Positions 37,501-50,170 are shown, counted from the first letter of the stretch. The stretch is DNA of 64,000 nucleotides from Dysidea avara (GCF_963678975.1 NC_089284.1:2417001-2481000), one strand, 5' to 3'. The notes: generated by a model not told the origin, from the sequence alone. Numbers and translations are program-made.

Positions 37501-40500
37501 GGACACACACACACACTCACTATATAAACATACTATATACACTGTGTACGTGCATAACTATATCATGACACACACGCACGCACACACAAGCCTACGAGGC
37601 AGCAGCTTAGATGGTAATCGAAAGGTTCAAGGTTCGATGCCCGATTATGCCATTGTTGTTTCCTTAAACTGTGCTCACAGTCTACCTAGCTGTTTAAACA
37701 GGGACCTGGTGGCCGGGTTTCAACTGGGCAAATGCAAACTGTCCATGTCTCACACAGCGGGCAAAGGTCCACTTTGAGACATGGTACAGCCTCTTGCAGG
37801 TTACTAGTCTAGGATTTGCCTACCCTGACTCTTAGCACCCAAGTAGCACACTGTTGGTTCATTGGGCAGGCGTGGTTGCACCAGCACAGTAGCACACACA
37901 CATACACCAACATGGTCAATTTGTCAACTTACAACTTCATCTAGGTCAAAATCTGGATCAACAATCTGATGGAATTTCCGCAAGCTGTCCATGTTAAGAA
38001 CAATCTCAGTAGGATCCTGTGAGAAAACAAACATCACATCACATAAATCAACTTTGGCAAAGATACTAAAGAAACGACCAATTCTAGATTTCCTGAATTT
38101 AGATTTCAGTAGTTATAATATTGCTACCATTAGCAATTTTAAGTACCTCACATGCACACCTGTGCTACTTTTAGCAGTAAGATCAGCTAGCTCAATGGTC
38201 TACAATTTCAATGCAGTAGCACTTAGCTTTTCGGATCCAAACAATATAAGAATGGTAAACCAGTTATGACTACAACGTATCATAGAAATAACAACTCAAA
38301 TAGCTGTACAATAGACTGCGGATATATACACACTACATAACTATGCATCATTACACTGTCTGTGACAAATACACGATAAAAACAATGTTTACAATAACAC
38401 AAGCTGTCTATTAAAAGCATCATTTCATGTATACATAGTTCCTAGTAGATACACTACCAAACAGAAGGCTTCGGAGACATCTAATATATCCACACTACAA
38501 ATATCCTATCAAGGTATCATAATATAATGCTATCCTTGTCATACTATCCTCCAGCAGCTGAAAATTGGTCTGGCTTTACAGCTCTTTCCTAAAGAAGGTA
38601 GCACAATTAGAACTACCAAGACAGATAAATTAAGGGTGCTCGCGGCTATTTGAAGCCATACAACATGCATTTTTTGTATTGTTGCTAATACTCACATAAT
38701 GTATAAAATGAATCCATATGCTACTTGCGTTGGAAGTGCTTCTCTTTCTCTTCAACACAAACCAAACAGAATTCTTCTAGCCTATACCATTTTATAACTA
38801 TGCGTAGTTCTTTATGAAGCGCTTAAATCGAAACTAGTCCTCCATTTTTCGCAGTAGCGCACAGGAAACCACGTTGAACAAACTTCAGCTTATAACTCAC
38901 AACTCTATGTTTAGTATTAGTACACAGCGTACATAGAACTTAAGTTAGTACTAAAAGTGTGCTACACCATTCAAAACCTCATGTTCTCGGTGCCGTAACT
39001 CATGAAGCCATAACGCTACGGACAAAATCTAAACATAGACCTCTGGAGAATTTATCAGCGAATCTCCCTACAAACTTTGAAGCCTTCACGGGTATCACTC
39101 AAAAACTAGTTTTATTTTTAGTAAACATGTGTAAAGATTGCGTGCGCCCAACGTTATTGATACAATAACCACACAAATTCCTATTGACCGCAATCACCAA
39201 CTTTTCAAAATAACATGTCATAAACGCTGTTCTAAACACAAAAAGCTCTGTTTTCTCTTCTTCACACACAGGAACAGCTTCTTGCTCCGCCTGGAGTCTC
39301 CAAGTCGCTCTTGGATAGGTTACGCTAGGCACGCCATCATCATCAGCTTGTAACGCCTTGTGATTCCAGCTGGTAACATTGTCCCCTACATAAGCAGCTT
39401 ACAATTACAATACTAACTACCAGCATACCCTATCACTCGAGAAAACAAGGCACGAACGCATGTTGCCTACAAGCGAAAAGTGCGTTCACACTTGTTGCCT
39501 TAAATAACACTTACTTTTAAATTAATTCATAACTGTTGATCCATAAGACAATCATTTGCTAACACTTCAGTGACGATTCTAAAGCGAAATAACATGCTAT
39601 TCTTCGAGCTATTCTTCCTCGTGTTCTCTGGTGCAAAACATGTCCACTTAACACGGATACTACAAGTATGCGTAGTAATGCCAATTATGATGTAATAGCC
39701 GCATGTGGTTTCTGGGCTGGCACTTAAACGGCTTCAAATATCAGCGAGCACCCTTAATCTGTCTGAGTAATCGTGGCTTAAAATATTGTTAAGATTGCTT
39801 TGACAGGCAGGCTGGAAAAAAGAGAGGGTTATTTTGCTGACCACAATTAATTCCACTTGCTCAACTGATATCAACACAGCCTACACCACCCTAGTTACCA
39901 TAGTAACTGTTGGATGAATACTTATGAGTTCAAAGTAACCTCTAGGGTTACCTAAAACATATCAAGTTACATGACAACAAACTCCTGTTTCACAAACACT
40001 AAGTGAATTACAAATAAAACACCCATTTTGGTAAACACTAAAACTTTATCCATATTTGTAAATACACAGCATACATTCAGGCAAATTATAAGTAATTACT
40101 TACAGGTCCTCTGTCATTGTCACTGTCATCACTGTCACCATGGGTTGTCACTGAAACCTTTACATCCTAACAAGTAGACAGGCCAGATTGAGACATCATA
40201 CTGAAAATGTATTAACGGTCTTACCATTGGTTTGTTTTCTTTGTCCAACTCTTCTGCACTACCAAATTTCTGAGCAAGCTTTAGAGGATAAGAAAGTATA
40301 GCATTATAGGAACACACACCATGCACACAAACATGAAGACTCAAAATATGAGCATGTCTTTGAAGCGAGTAATGACTTTCATTTATGGTGAGAAGCCACC
40401 TAACAATCAATACAACCAAACCCATTTTCCCCTTTCATCAAATTAGACGCACAATCAAAATACTATCAGTATCCTAAAATGCTATAAGCAGTTTCATCAC

Positions 40501-41145
40501 CCACTCACAAATGCCAATGTCCTAATTACAATCTGTAGTTATCAACAAGCCATCATTAAAGTCTCCCACAAGGCTCAGTCAACCATGTCATTCCACATCA
40601 GACAAAGGAACACAAATTGACTAAGTTTAAGTTCTGGTTGTTAACTAACTTGAAGCAACATGGACAACCAATTGGAGTGCTAGACACTGCAATTAAACTA
40701 TCCCTGATGTCACACCAGGCTTCCTGCTTGCGTTTGCCTTAATTAAATCATTAATAAATTACATTAAATTAGGTCACATGTAAATAGCATTGTGTCATGC
40801 AGTAAACTGCAACGCGGCTCTTACCCTAGCTACTTTAGGGCCGTCAATTTCTTCCTGTTGCTGATGCGCCCGTCTCTTCACCTATTAATGGACATATGAA
40901 TATCGTAAATACGACTAGCTCGTTATCAGCTGATTATGTATGTGCATTTTTTATGAGCACAGGCATACACAATCGCTTATCTATCCGTCACTTTACGTTA
41001 AGATAATATAGCAATTGACTTACGGTGGGTAGTTAGATACTAAGTTATTGAAGTGCGTTAGACCCCCAAAGAAGGTTACTCTCTAATTCATGCGCATTGA
41101 CACTGAAGTAACAACAGTGAAACTTACTGCACGATCAGTCTCCAT
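31541..41145 (-). CDS. Large disordered, charged protein with PxWK-type motifs (unidentified, cytoskeleton-regulator-like)
   Basis: Ten exons read leftwards, 41145-41128, 40881-40825, 40278-40225, 40157-40104, 38016-37933, 37081-36925, 35736-35645, 35376-31942, 31850-31621 and 31562-31541, join in phase to 1400 aa. Five small 5' exons (18-84 nt) encode a Lys/Gln-rich start, an acidic patch and a short folded-looking stretch (MDSLRKFHQIVDPDFDLDEV). The 3.4 kb exon is low-complexity: Ser/Thr/Lys/Glu-rich, with many acidic LF motifs (LFDDYEVA, DDELFG, PLFGKP), four copies of a 7-residue EEDKEPV repeat, and several W-K boxes (IPEWKKKL, VPKWKKDL, IPEWKRKL, PAWLLEAQRRKERR). The tail has VPEFMKEFKLKRRNSLR. 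The boxes recall animal actin/capping-protein regulators and the LF motifs recall FAM21, but I cannot assign an orthologue. The C-terminus depends on which of two adjacent acceptors is used. The other gives a stop at 31565. Confidence 0.75.
33594..33690 (-). repeat. 21-bp coding tandem repeat
   Basis: Four near-identical 21-bp units (CTTCTTCAACAGGCTCCTTGT type on the + strand) encode the EEDKEPV heptad repeat. Near identity at the DNA level suggests recent expansion and possible length polymorphism. Confidence 0.85.
36301..36464. mobile_element. Foldback MITE (TTTGGCGAA family), copy 1
   Basis: Termini are GTAGAGGAAAACTTTGGC and the inverse CCAAAGTTTCCCTCTATACGG. The interior (AGCTATAAAGATGCTAATCTC) is shared, in the same orientation, with 59163-59364. 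It lies in an intron of the large disordered-protein gene. Confidence 0.75.
37588..37903 (+). mobile_element. tRNA-derived SINE-like element (copy 1)
   Basis: The head contains a polymerase III box-B-like run, GGTTCAAGGTTCGATGCCC. The body includes GGGACCTGGTGGCC and GAGACATGGTACAGCCTC. An AC-rich tail borders it on both sides. The body matches, in opposite orientation, the element at 44966-45300, and the 3' part matches 58258-58486. It lies in an intron of the disordered-protein gene. Confidence 0.7.
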
Positions 41146-41279
41146 TGTCAATAAAGTTCAACGCGTCGCAAGATCACAAGCATACGCCCTGATAACAGAC
41201 TATGCTGCCACTCGCTTGAACAACTTCAACTACACACAACGAAAGCGAACCCAAGTCCGGATCACGTGTCACCTATCAA
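41146..41279. promoter_or_regulatory. Divergent promoter, disordered-protein gene / PPIE
   Basis: 134 bp between two outward-pointing start codons. It must hold both promoters and 5' UTRs. No TATA box obvious; CACGTG-like ATCACGTGTC near 41262. Confidence 0.6.
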
Positions 41280-42194
41280 ATGGCGAACAAGCGTCTGGTC
41301 TACGTTGGCGGCTTATCGGAAGAAGTGGACGAGAAAGTTCTCCATGCCGCCTTTATACCATTCGGTGATATTACAGACATCCAGATACCCCTAGACTACA
41401 GTACCCAGAAACATAGAGGGTTTGCTTTCGTTGAGTTCGAGTTGTCTGAAGATGCCGCAGCTGCAATTGATAACATGAACGAGTCTGAATTGTTTGGTCG
41501 CACCATTCGAGTCAACATTGCTAAACCAATGAAACTGAAGGAGGGTAGCGCTAAGGCAGTGTGGAGTGAAGATGCTTGGTTGAAGAAATATGCTGGTGTT
41601 AGTACAGAGCAGAGTGGTGATAATTCGGCTAGTGGTTTAGCTGATGAGAACAACACTGAGACTGATGAAGGTAGTGGGGAGCCTGCACCTAAGAGACGTA
41701 AAGGCAATCCAAAAGTGTACCTGGATATAAAAATTGGTGATCAAACGGCTGGGAGAATTGTGATTGAGCTACGTGCCGATGTTGTACCAATGACTGCTGA
41801 GAACTTTCGTTGTCTTTGCACTGGAGAGCAAGGTTTTGGTTACAAGGGATGTCTGTTTCATCGTATCATTCCACAGTTCATGTGTCAGGGTGGGGACTTC
41901 ACAAACAACAATGGTACGGGTGGAAAATCTATTTACGGAAACAAATTTGAAGATGAAAACTTTGTTCTAAAACATACCAGTCCAGGTGTTCTGTCTATGG
42001 CAAATTCTGGACCAAACACAAATGGCTCACAGTTTTTCATATGCACAGAGAAAACAGATTGGCTCGATGGCAAGCATGTAGTATTTGGACACATCACAGA
42101 TGGGATGGACATTGTCCGTAAAATGGAGAAAGTTGGCACACAAGCAGGCAAAATTAGCCGTCCAGTCTTAATCACAGACTGTGGAGAATTATGA
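41280..42194 (+). CDS. PPIE: Peptidyl-prolyl cis-trans isomerase E (RRM + cyclophilin)
   Basis: A single uninterrupted exon of 304 aa (human PPIE is 301). The N-terminal RRM (about 5-85) has RNP2 LVYVGGL and RNP1 RGFAFVEF. A linker of about 55 residues carries a Lys/Arg patch (APKRRKG). The C-terminal cyclophilin (about 140-304) has the catalytic and cyclosporin-site set: [16 protein letters not shown], the GTGGKSIYG loop, [15 protein letters not shown], and W in [15 protein letters not shown] is a nuclear cyclophilin found in spliceosomal complexes. The whole human architecture is kept. It lacks introns although all its neighbours are split. It is transcribed divergently from the disordered-protein gene and convergently with EXOSC9. 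Confidence 0.96.
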   Translation: MANKRLVYVGGLSEEVDEKVLHAAFIPFGDITDIQIPLDYSTQKHRGFAFVEFELSEDAAAAIDNMNESELFGRTIRVNIAKPMKLKEGSAKAVWSEDAWLKKYAGVSTEQSGDNSASGLADENNTETDEGSGEPAPKRRKGNPKVYLDIKIGDQTAGRIVIELRADVVPMTAENFRCLCTGEQGFGYKGCLFHRIIPQFMCQGGDFTNNNGTGGKSIYGNKFEDENFVLKHTSPGVLSMANSGPNTNGSQFFICTEKTDWLDGKHVVFGHITDGMDIVRKMEKVGTQAGKISRPVLITDCGEL

Positions 42195-42656
42195 TAGTAG
42201 CCTTTTCTATTTGTAGTTTTTAAAATACATCACTTGATACTACAACTATGAATAATAGAAGTTTTGCAGGTATACCATAAATTGTACATATCAACTAAGT
42301 ACCAGTCGTTCATGATAGCTACCACATATGTACTTTGCTTTCTTACCTTGCAACGAAATAAAGAGTTTGTAACGCTCTTCACCCAGTTCTTTCGCTTGCC
42401 AACAGAGATATCCGTGTCGGAATGAAATACTGCATGAGACATGCTTCACTGCTCGTAGTAAACCTCGCTGCCAAGCTTCTCGCTTCGCTCTTAGCACAAA
42501 GCAACTTTGCCTGAAATCAATATCGTATTTTCTAGCGGAATGGTCGCGGCTTCATTCAAATTATACCGCTCAGAGTTTACACAAGGCTTCGTCAGTTGCA
42601 TGGCTTCTTGTTAAAATTGACTGCAACCACAACAAAATTTATACTACATACTAACA
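42195..42656. other. Convergent 3' spacer between PPIE and EXOSC9
   Basis: 462 bp between the PPIE stop and the EXOSC9 stop. It contains an AATAAA at 42357-42362, a candidate PPIE poly(A) signal. A minus-strand open frame at 42291-42497 has no recognisable domain and is probably shared 3' UTR. Confidence 0.5.
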
Positions 42657-42803
42657 TCAGTATTTGTTCTTTCCTTTCTTTTTTCTTTGCCGCTTTCTTG
42701 ACGTACCCTCCTTTGGCACAGTGTGAGGTTGATTTTCCTCTTGTTGTCTAAAGAGAAGCAGAGATAAGTTAATAAACAACCTCTCTCCTCCCCCCCCCCC
42801 CCC

Positions 42804-42853
<50 letters not shown>

Positions 42854-44934
42854 GGGACATATCGACATACAGGTAATCACCATGTTGTAACAATGTGTGG
42901 TCTTAGCAGGTTAAATTATATACTACATTATGTGATAATTAATGGGCCAGTATTGCCTTTTTATAACCAACCTGCTGATTGGCTTGGACATATCATCAGG
43001 ATTTAAGATAACCACATCATCTTCTTCACTACCACTATCGATTGTACTGGGAGTAATCTTGTTGTCTGGAGGAGCAGAATCTACTATCATTAAATCTTCA
43101 CTGTCACTGTTTGATGGTGGCTCCCATGGATTAATATCCTGTACATCTAGAACAGCCGTATGAGCATCCTAAAGGAATTTATAAACAACATAAATAAAAT
43201 CTTGCAATTTCTACCAGCTTTCTGATGCCTTCTTGTACTACTTCTTGTGCTTCACTCAGTTCATTCTGTTGTTTAGACTCAGTAGCATGGTCCATAATAT
43301 CACCATTGTGACTGTGTATAAGAGGTTAAGATATATCAACAAGTGCCGGAATTGCTTTTTAAAATGAGGATACTTTGTCATACTCCCAGTTGTTTCAATA
43401 ACACCAGTTTGTATTCCACCGAGAGGAGAGCTATACAATGTGCACCATAGCAACAACAGATAAACAGAATAGGATACAGCATGCGTGGGTAGATTATGTG
43501 GGATAAACACTGCATAAATTATTCCATCCTATGGTCAAGGCTTGTTGACTACTGGCACAACACAAGAGAGCTCCTACACACAAACCTTAACGAGCCAGCT
43601 TGCTTCAACAACGCTTCCTGTGAATAAGATAATAAAAATGGATACATGCCCTGTAGAACTCAGTAATAATCACGTACAAATAAAAATATTATTGTTTTTT
43701 TGTACAAAAACAAGAGGGAGAGGCCCTGTGTAGTATATGTATTTCATTGTCATCTCAAGTTGCTAATAACACAACATCACTAACTTGATCCCTGGCGTGT
43801 ACTTTGAAGGGTTGGCTTCAATGAATTCGATTAAGCTAAGTCTTGCCTTTCATATTGAATAAATGAGCAACAACTAAAACATGTTCCATGACTTACAGTA
43901 CAACTGAGGACTCCCCAGGATGACTGTAATTTAATACATCTGCTCAACCAACTGTTAAATATACACACTATCAAATTTCAAAGTGGCCAGCTCAAAGCCA
44001 CATAGTAACTCCAATGTAACTAAGGTAATGATGGGAATACTCACAAGTACAAATGAGTCTTACAACATCACTACTAGCTTTTGGGTAGAATCAAGAGAGC
44101 TGTTTGTAATACTAAGAAAAAAATTTCAATACAATATTTACAGAAATGTGTTTCAATTCACTTATTTGGTAACAGAATATTGTTTAGGATTGTTTAAAAG
44201 TCTGGCCAACTAAATAACAAGCCATTGAAGAGTGAGGTAGGAGTACGCACAAACAATGACCTGAATAATGGCTGTGTGCGATTTGCATTTGCTAGCAGCA
44301 ATTTCAAAACAGCGGATGATTTGCTCGGGAAGGATGGCAACACCGCCCGCCAAGTGTAGGGCACAGATCTCTTTGTGTTCGTTGACTCCAACAATTAGTC
44401 GACCATCCATAACTTGTTCTTCCTTGTCTGTTGGATCAACTAGTAGATAATCCCTGTTGATTGAATACAAATACATTGAATTATCCTCCATTCTAGACCA
44501 TCTCATGCCATGTGGTGCTCCACTTTTTGATACTTGTACAGTAACTGATACCAGAATAATCTAACACTGTTTGCTACACCTACGTCCAATGAACGTCAGA
44601 TTATAGAGGTTTCAACATAAATCAGTAAAACCTGGGCATCTCTTTTAATAGACCACTTCATACATAGCGGTCTCACAAATAATTCACATCATTAAGACAT
44701 AGAAGTTGTTGTTGTTTACACGTTCTTAAATAACACTATCAATAAAGATTGTAATAATTGTGGCATAAAAGGAAAAACAGTTTGCAAACAAAATTACACA
44801 TTAATGTATGTAAATTTATTTTTAACAGAAAATTACCCCAATCCAAGCTATCACATCAAGGCACGCAACACATTAAAACAGTAATAATTGATGATAGGTG
44901 ACCAATTTGTGGTGCACGGAACACATGTAGAGCC

Positions 44935-44966
<32 letters not shown>

Positions 44967-47900
44967 GTAAAAGCAAAGCAAAAGGCAAAGCCACTAAGCG
45001 GTAACGCTGCCCAGTAGCCAGCACTGGGGCACCTGTGCGCTACTCAGGTGCTATGAGTCAGCACAGGCATGCCCTCCTGGGGCAGGACTAGTAACCCGCA
45101 GGAGGCTGTACCATGTCTCACAGTTGAAGGTGTGGGCACTTAAAGTCCCACCTGGACCTTCAACTGCTATATGAGACATGGACAGTTGAGCATTTGCTTC
45201 CCCAGTTTACACTTGGTACCCATTGACGATACAGCTGGGTGGGCTGCTTCTTCAGTTGGCACCAGGCCACCAGGTCCCCATTTTAACAGCTGGGTAGACA
45301 CACACACACGCACACACAATGAGCAGTGTGTGTCAACAACATACTAAATTGAAAATGTTATAATAAATGTCTCACTATCTAATCTACTTTCCAAGTTACT
45401 ACTACACTGGACTGGACACTCCTTTAGTGTGCTACAACATTGCATGCTGCTGTGCACTTGAGTGGACTTTATAAACTAATGAATTTGTTCAAAGAATTGT
45501 GGGGCCTTGTGGCGATGAAAATTTGCTTTAAGGCCATAAAAAGTCCCCCCAACTGGTTATTGGTTGTGGTCTGTCAAGCAGCTGATGTAGGCAGCCAGCC
45601 TTGGTAATTAGGAAATGGTCATTCATGACAACAATGTTGACCAATATTATGACCACAAAGGTATTTACTGTAAAATGTATAGAGCGTTCAGTATGGCAAA
45701 GTGCACTCATATAAGCAGGCATACTAGAATTAAAATGTGAGACCTTTATTGAGTGTGTGTGTGTGTGTATGCGTGCGTCACACACATTCACAACTGAACA
45801 CAGCAAACATGTTGGTGGCACAGCCACAGTGCCACCAACAACTGTAGGCATATTCCATATCAGTATAAATCACAACTGAACACAGCAAACACTTTGTCAC
45901 AAACCTACCCATCACTAAAGAAAGCAAACGTCACACAGAGAGGCAAGTGGTACACACTCAGGGGTATCGGCACTCTTTCAGTCACTGGATGCTACAGAAC
46001 CAAACAAAACTTTATACATCATCTCACAGTCTCCTGGCAGTGCTAACAATAGTAATCTCTTGTCCACTGATGCTTACATCGGGACGTCTATAGACACAGA
46101 AAGACATGCGACCGTTCAGACTGAATAATCAATTCCTACTTAAAGTGTTTCAAGGCTGTAATCGTTGCTATGGAGGCACAATCAATCAAGTTGCCGCAAT
46201 GGTCCAAAACATTCACATAGACTCGTATCTCCCATACCTGTAGAACACCAGTTGGGCCCAATTATAATCAATTGTACAACTACAATACCAAATATGGCAA
46301 CCCACAAGCAGTTGTTAATGTAATCCACTCAACCACATGGTTTACAATGTTTAATAGTAACAATGGCAACACTACAAGCTGTAACTGTCCATCCACATAG
46401 ACCACCTTTAACCTTACCCATTGTGTAAAGGATCTATGCCTTTACCATGACATTTATACTAGTCTACTCTCAAATACCGTACACATGCACACCAACCCTA
46501 TAACCATTTAATTAAGAATTAAGCAGAAAAAATCATGGTCAACAGTGGTGTTAGAACAACTCTATAATGAGCACCTTAGTATATAAATATTTAGAGAGTG
46601 TAGGGTGTATTTTTACTGTTCTGCATTACAGTTGATAGGCTGCAGATTTCATTGTATGTGAACTTACTGTGGAGACCTTCAAATATGAGATATTTCAGTA
46701 TACATCATTTAAAATGTGGCTTCAACTGGTCATTGTAAGTTAGTATAGACAACATTCACAGCACAAGGACAATCTAATAATCACAAAAACAACTCTGTGC
46801 CAAAAACAAACAAAAACTGCATGTAACATAATCCATGCTCACACTGCAATAGCATATACATCGTGAAAAATCCACTACCACCATATAAGGCTAATAAACT
46901 AAGAGTAATTGTTCTGCAATAGCTGTTAGAGTGAAGTCCAGTTCCCATGCAACACTAGACACAGGGCTACACTGATTAGTTAAATCAGGTTACAAACATG
47001 GTAGGGTTGCCACATCTCACACACAGGAAACATGGACTAACAGACAGCTACAAGCAAAAACATACAACATGAAGGATGAGAGAAGAATGAGCTCAAGTAC
47101 CCTTCACTCTGAAATAATGTTACAAAATTGTATTTTAATAAAATAATAACAAATAGAAACTGGGGGGGCTTCTTCCTTACTCAGACCTTTTCTCCCGTGA
47201 CAATGCAGAGAGATTCAAGGTCGACGGCTCGGCTGTCACGAATCGTCCGCTCCAAGAGACGGCATACCTCTACACCAACTTGAGAATTCCTACCAACAAA
47301 ACATGGTGTATATATATATATATATACATGTGTTAAATCATATTAATAACTTAATACAGGGAAACCTAGCTGCTGCCATATTAGAACATTTTTGGTGAGA
47401 CTGGCTGCAGATAGAACAGCTGTTGATAAATGGCAACACATATGGAGAGAGCTCCTTCATGTTTCTCTACTTATTAGTTAGATCATTAAGGGTGACTGTT
47501 GCTAGTTTTGATATCGTGTGCTTTGTTGACATTCTGGAACCAATTTTTATTACCTCAACATTTACGCTTGTACTAACACACACTCACACATGCATACGAG
47601 CACACATTCAGAGTTGCTGATGCAAAACTAAAACAAACTGTTGGCATTAATTTTAAAATTCATCTGATAAAGCCAGTTGGTTCTACAGTTTCAGTTACAG
47701 TTTCAGTTACAGTTTCAGTTACACATACCATTTATCAGCCACTGCTTCTGCACACATACAAACTGTGTACAGTGTAATAGGTACACACTAAAACAGAAAT
47801 AGAAACTACCAGGTTACCCCAAACACACATAGACATTTTTGAACAATAGGAAGCAATATATCATGATTACCTTAATTTAAAATTTCATTAAAATATACAT

Positions 47901-50118
47901 AATACAGACCTTGGGAGCCAGGTTTTAACAAATCTTATTGAGCAAAGTGAGGTAAACCCAAAATTGGATTACACCTGTAGTGTAATACCTTGTCATAATG
48001 ACATCACTTACTGACCTCATTACCCCCAGCACACACAAGTGAGTCAGTGCTGCTGTTAGCAACAAATTTAACAAAATCATTTTGATTAAGATCACATCTG
48101 GTGTACTAAATCAAACCCTTCCCTAGTTCCCTTTTCAGACTACATTTTATCCTGTAGCTTTCACTGTTTCAATCAGAAAAGCCCATGTGGTTTCTAGGCA
48201 AACGTGACTACTATTCAACTATGGGACTGTGTAGAAATAATCCTGTTATGTTAATAATCCATGTTTGAACAATCATCTCTTTATAAGGTGCTTAAATCTA
48301 CTCCTTTCCTTTTGCATAGTGGCCAACTGGTACAGTAAAAGCTCTATAACCTCACGCTCATGCGTGACATGAGCTGTTTTCACAGAAAGTCATATTGGTA
48401 CAGCAGTAGATACTAGGGAATACCAGGACTGCATAAGCACATGCAATGCTTTTGTTTCCGTGCTAGCACAAAAAAAAAATTAGATGGAGGAAATTACATC
48501 AGCAAGTGTTTTTTTATTGTTTTTTTTTTAGATTCAACGTTAATTCCACACTTGTGCACACAACTAAATTACTAGTAGTGGGTGTAAGATGCAGGAAGAA
48601 GATATTAATATGCTGCCAGTTAGTGACTAATTAGTATGTATAGCCATTACTGTGATGGTGATGACCTCCTACCTGTATAGCATATATAAGTACAAGCATA
48701 ATTATCTCAATAGAAAATTGCAATATTTAATAACAAAACATGCTACTGGGATTTGTAAAGTCAAAATAGCAAAATTGCTAAAATCTAATTTATAGCCAGT
48801 AACAATTTTATTAGCAATATTGCACATTAACAGTGTCCTTTATCTGTCATGAAATGGACTGATTATACTCTGATTGAAGGAAAGAATGGATCGTTTTTCT
48901 CTAATACAAACTCCATACTTTTAACATCATTTTGTATTTTCAATCCAGTCATTGCAAGCACTAGACATGATCAGACATCATAGAACTTGGTAACTCTTGA
49001 TGAATTGCTCTATATGGTAACAGCATGATGCCGCTGTTTAATTGGAACCAGGACTGGAATGCGAACTTCGTGATTGGCGGATTTTGTATTGTTGTAAGTT
49101 GCTACTTACTACAGTGAAACCTCAGATATCTGGACCCCCTGGGACCAGGAGTGGTCCATAAGTCTGAAAAGTCCATATCTCTGAAACTGTGTATAAAAAA
49201 TCTTAAAATAACAAAAATAATTTTTTTTTTAATATCAGTATTTTCAACTACCCTAATAGTCACTACTCTAATAGAGCAGTCATTTCTGTAGTTCAGTTAA
49301 CTGAGAATCCAGATAAGTGAGGTCCAGATAACTGAGGTTCCACTGTACCATTTGTTGCAAAATTGCAACCTAGCACCATTTTAACTTTGATACCATCAGA
49401 TAACGCCTCCAGAACAAGAGTTAATAAATAAATCAACTTACCTCCACAGGATGTGCACATTAATTTTATAACATATTAAAATGTATGGGTTAACAAGACA
49501 TGTGTTTTGATATCGCATACTCAAAACCATGGGTATAAGGGTAACCACTGTATGAGCAATCATACAGTGTAACCAAGAGTTTGTCACACAAAAAGTCTTG
49601 AAGTAAACAAGTAAGGAATTTGTGCAATGTTGTAGGTCCCCCCACCTTACAATTAGGTAGGGGGCATATTGTTTAGGTGGATAGGTGCATTACAATTGAT
49701 AAAACTGACCTGCCCCCAACATCAAAGGAAGGTGATGCTAGTGGTGTAAGTTCTACTTGAAAGAACAACACTCCCTCGCGTGGGCGGTAACTCTTAGGAG
49801 CTACTACGTCACATGCCACTCGCGTGAGCACCCTGTAACAGTTCACGTGAAATCAGGTAAAAGTTTTTTTGTTTTTTTGGCAAATTGTCTACCTGGTATT
49901 CCCAATACGTGCCTCCACCATCCCAGGGTTATCGTTATCGATGCATATATCGATATCTCTGTAATCGTAGGCGTCCCGCTTGTCTAGTCTCTAGACAACG
50001 AAGTTTAACACAATACGCACCTGTTGACGTTATAAGCTCACACGATTCTCTCTGTGATGGACTCTTGGATAAATTGTCCTTCATTGTTGCTCAACGGGGT
50101 AGATTTGCCGCGAAGCAT
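42657..50118 (-). CDS. EXOSC9: Exosome complex component RRP45
   Basis: Twelve exons read leftwards, 50118-50044, 49990-49893, 49832-49710, 47289-47187, 46237-46140, 46087-46048, 45991-45909, 44453-44261, 43846-43785, 43311-43215, 43168-42972 and 42747-42657. All are in phase, giving 419 aa (human 439). It is an RNase PH-like ring subunit of the RNA exosome (RNA 3' processing and decay; not itself catalytic in animals). Family blocks in order: TPLSN at the start, RLDKRDAYDYR, TRVLTRVACDVV, PREGVLFFQVELTPLASP, DLESLCIVTGEKVWEIRV, RPDVSISGQEIT, PLSVYHLPLCVTFAFF, DYLLVDPTDKEEQVMDG and NEHKEICALHLAGG. An acidic linker (SEEDDVVILNPDD) and a Lys/Arg tail (KRQRKKKGKNKY) close it, as in the long animal form. 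The small exon 43846-43785 is the least conserved and rests mainly on phase. Confidence 0.93.
42790..42851. repeat. Poly-C and (AC)n microsatellite, EXOSC9 intron
   Basis: A run of C (42790-42803) followed by about 22 AC units, in the short intron before the last EXOSC9 exon. It is probably length-variable. Confidence 0.9.
44966..45300 (-). mobile_element. SINE-like element (copy 2), 5'-truncated
   Basis: Read on the minus strand it starts CTACCCAGCTGTTAAAATGG and carries GGGACCTGGTGGCC and GAGACATGGTACAGCCTCC, matching the element at 37588-37903. The tRNA-like head is missing. It is bordered on both sides by (AC)n. It lies in an EXOSC9 intron. Confidence 0.7.
49112..49345. mobile_element. 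pogo/Tigger-like MITE (copy 1), EXOSC9 intron
   Basis: 234 bp flanked by TA on both sides. The ends are CAGTGAAACCTCAGATATCT and the inverse AACTGAGGTTCCACTG, with further inner inverted blocks. The CAGT-AACCTC terminus and TA target sites fit the pogo/Tigger group as known in animals. The interior holds the CTCTAATAGAGCAGTCA motif. It matches 53137-53375 in inverted orientation. Confidence 0.8.
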
Positions 50119-50170
50119 AGTCACTCGATTTGATTTGCGTGTGTCATAATTCAAATAATTATCAGTAAAA
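50119..50170. promoter_or_regulatory. Ultra-short divergent promoter, EXOSC9 / TUFM
   Basis: Only 52 bp separate the start codons of the two outward-facing genes. Leaders must be extremely short, or each transcript must start inside the other gene's first exon. The sequence is AT-rich with no clear TATA box. Confidence 0.65.

Noticed and set aside
42291-42497. Minus-strand frame between PPIE and EXOSC9 (containing CWQAKELGEERYKLF)
   Set aside because: It lies downstream of the EXOSC9 stop, has no family match and no upstream exon in phase. Probably UTR.
42644-42893. Minus-strand frames with a Cys-Val run
   Set aside because: The run is the (AC)n tract in an EXOSC9 intron. The real exon is only 42657-42747.
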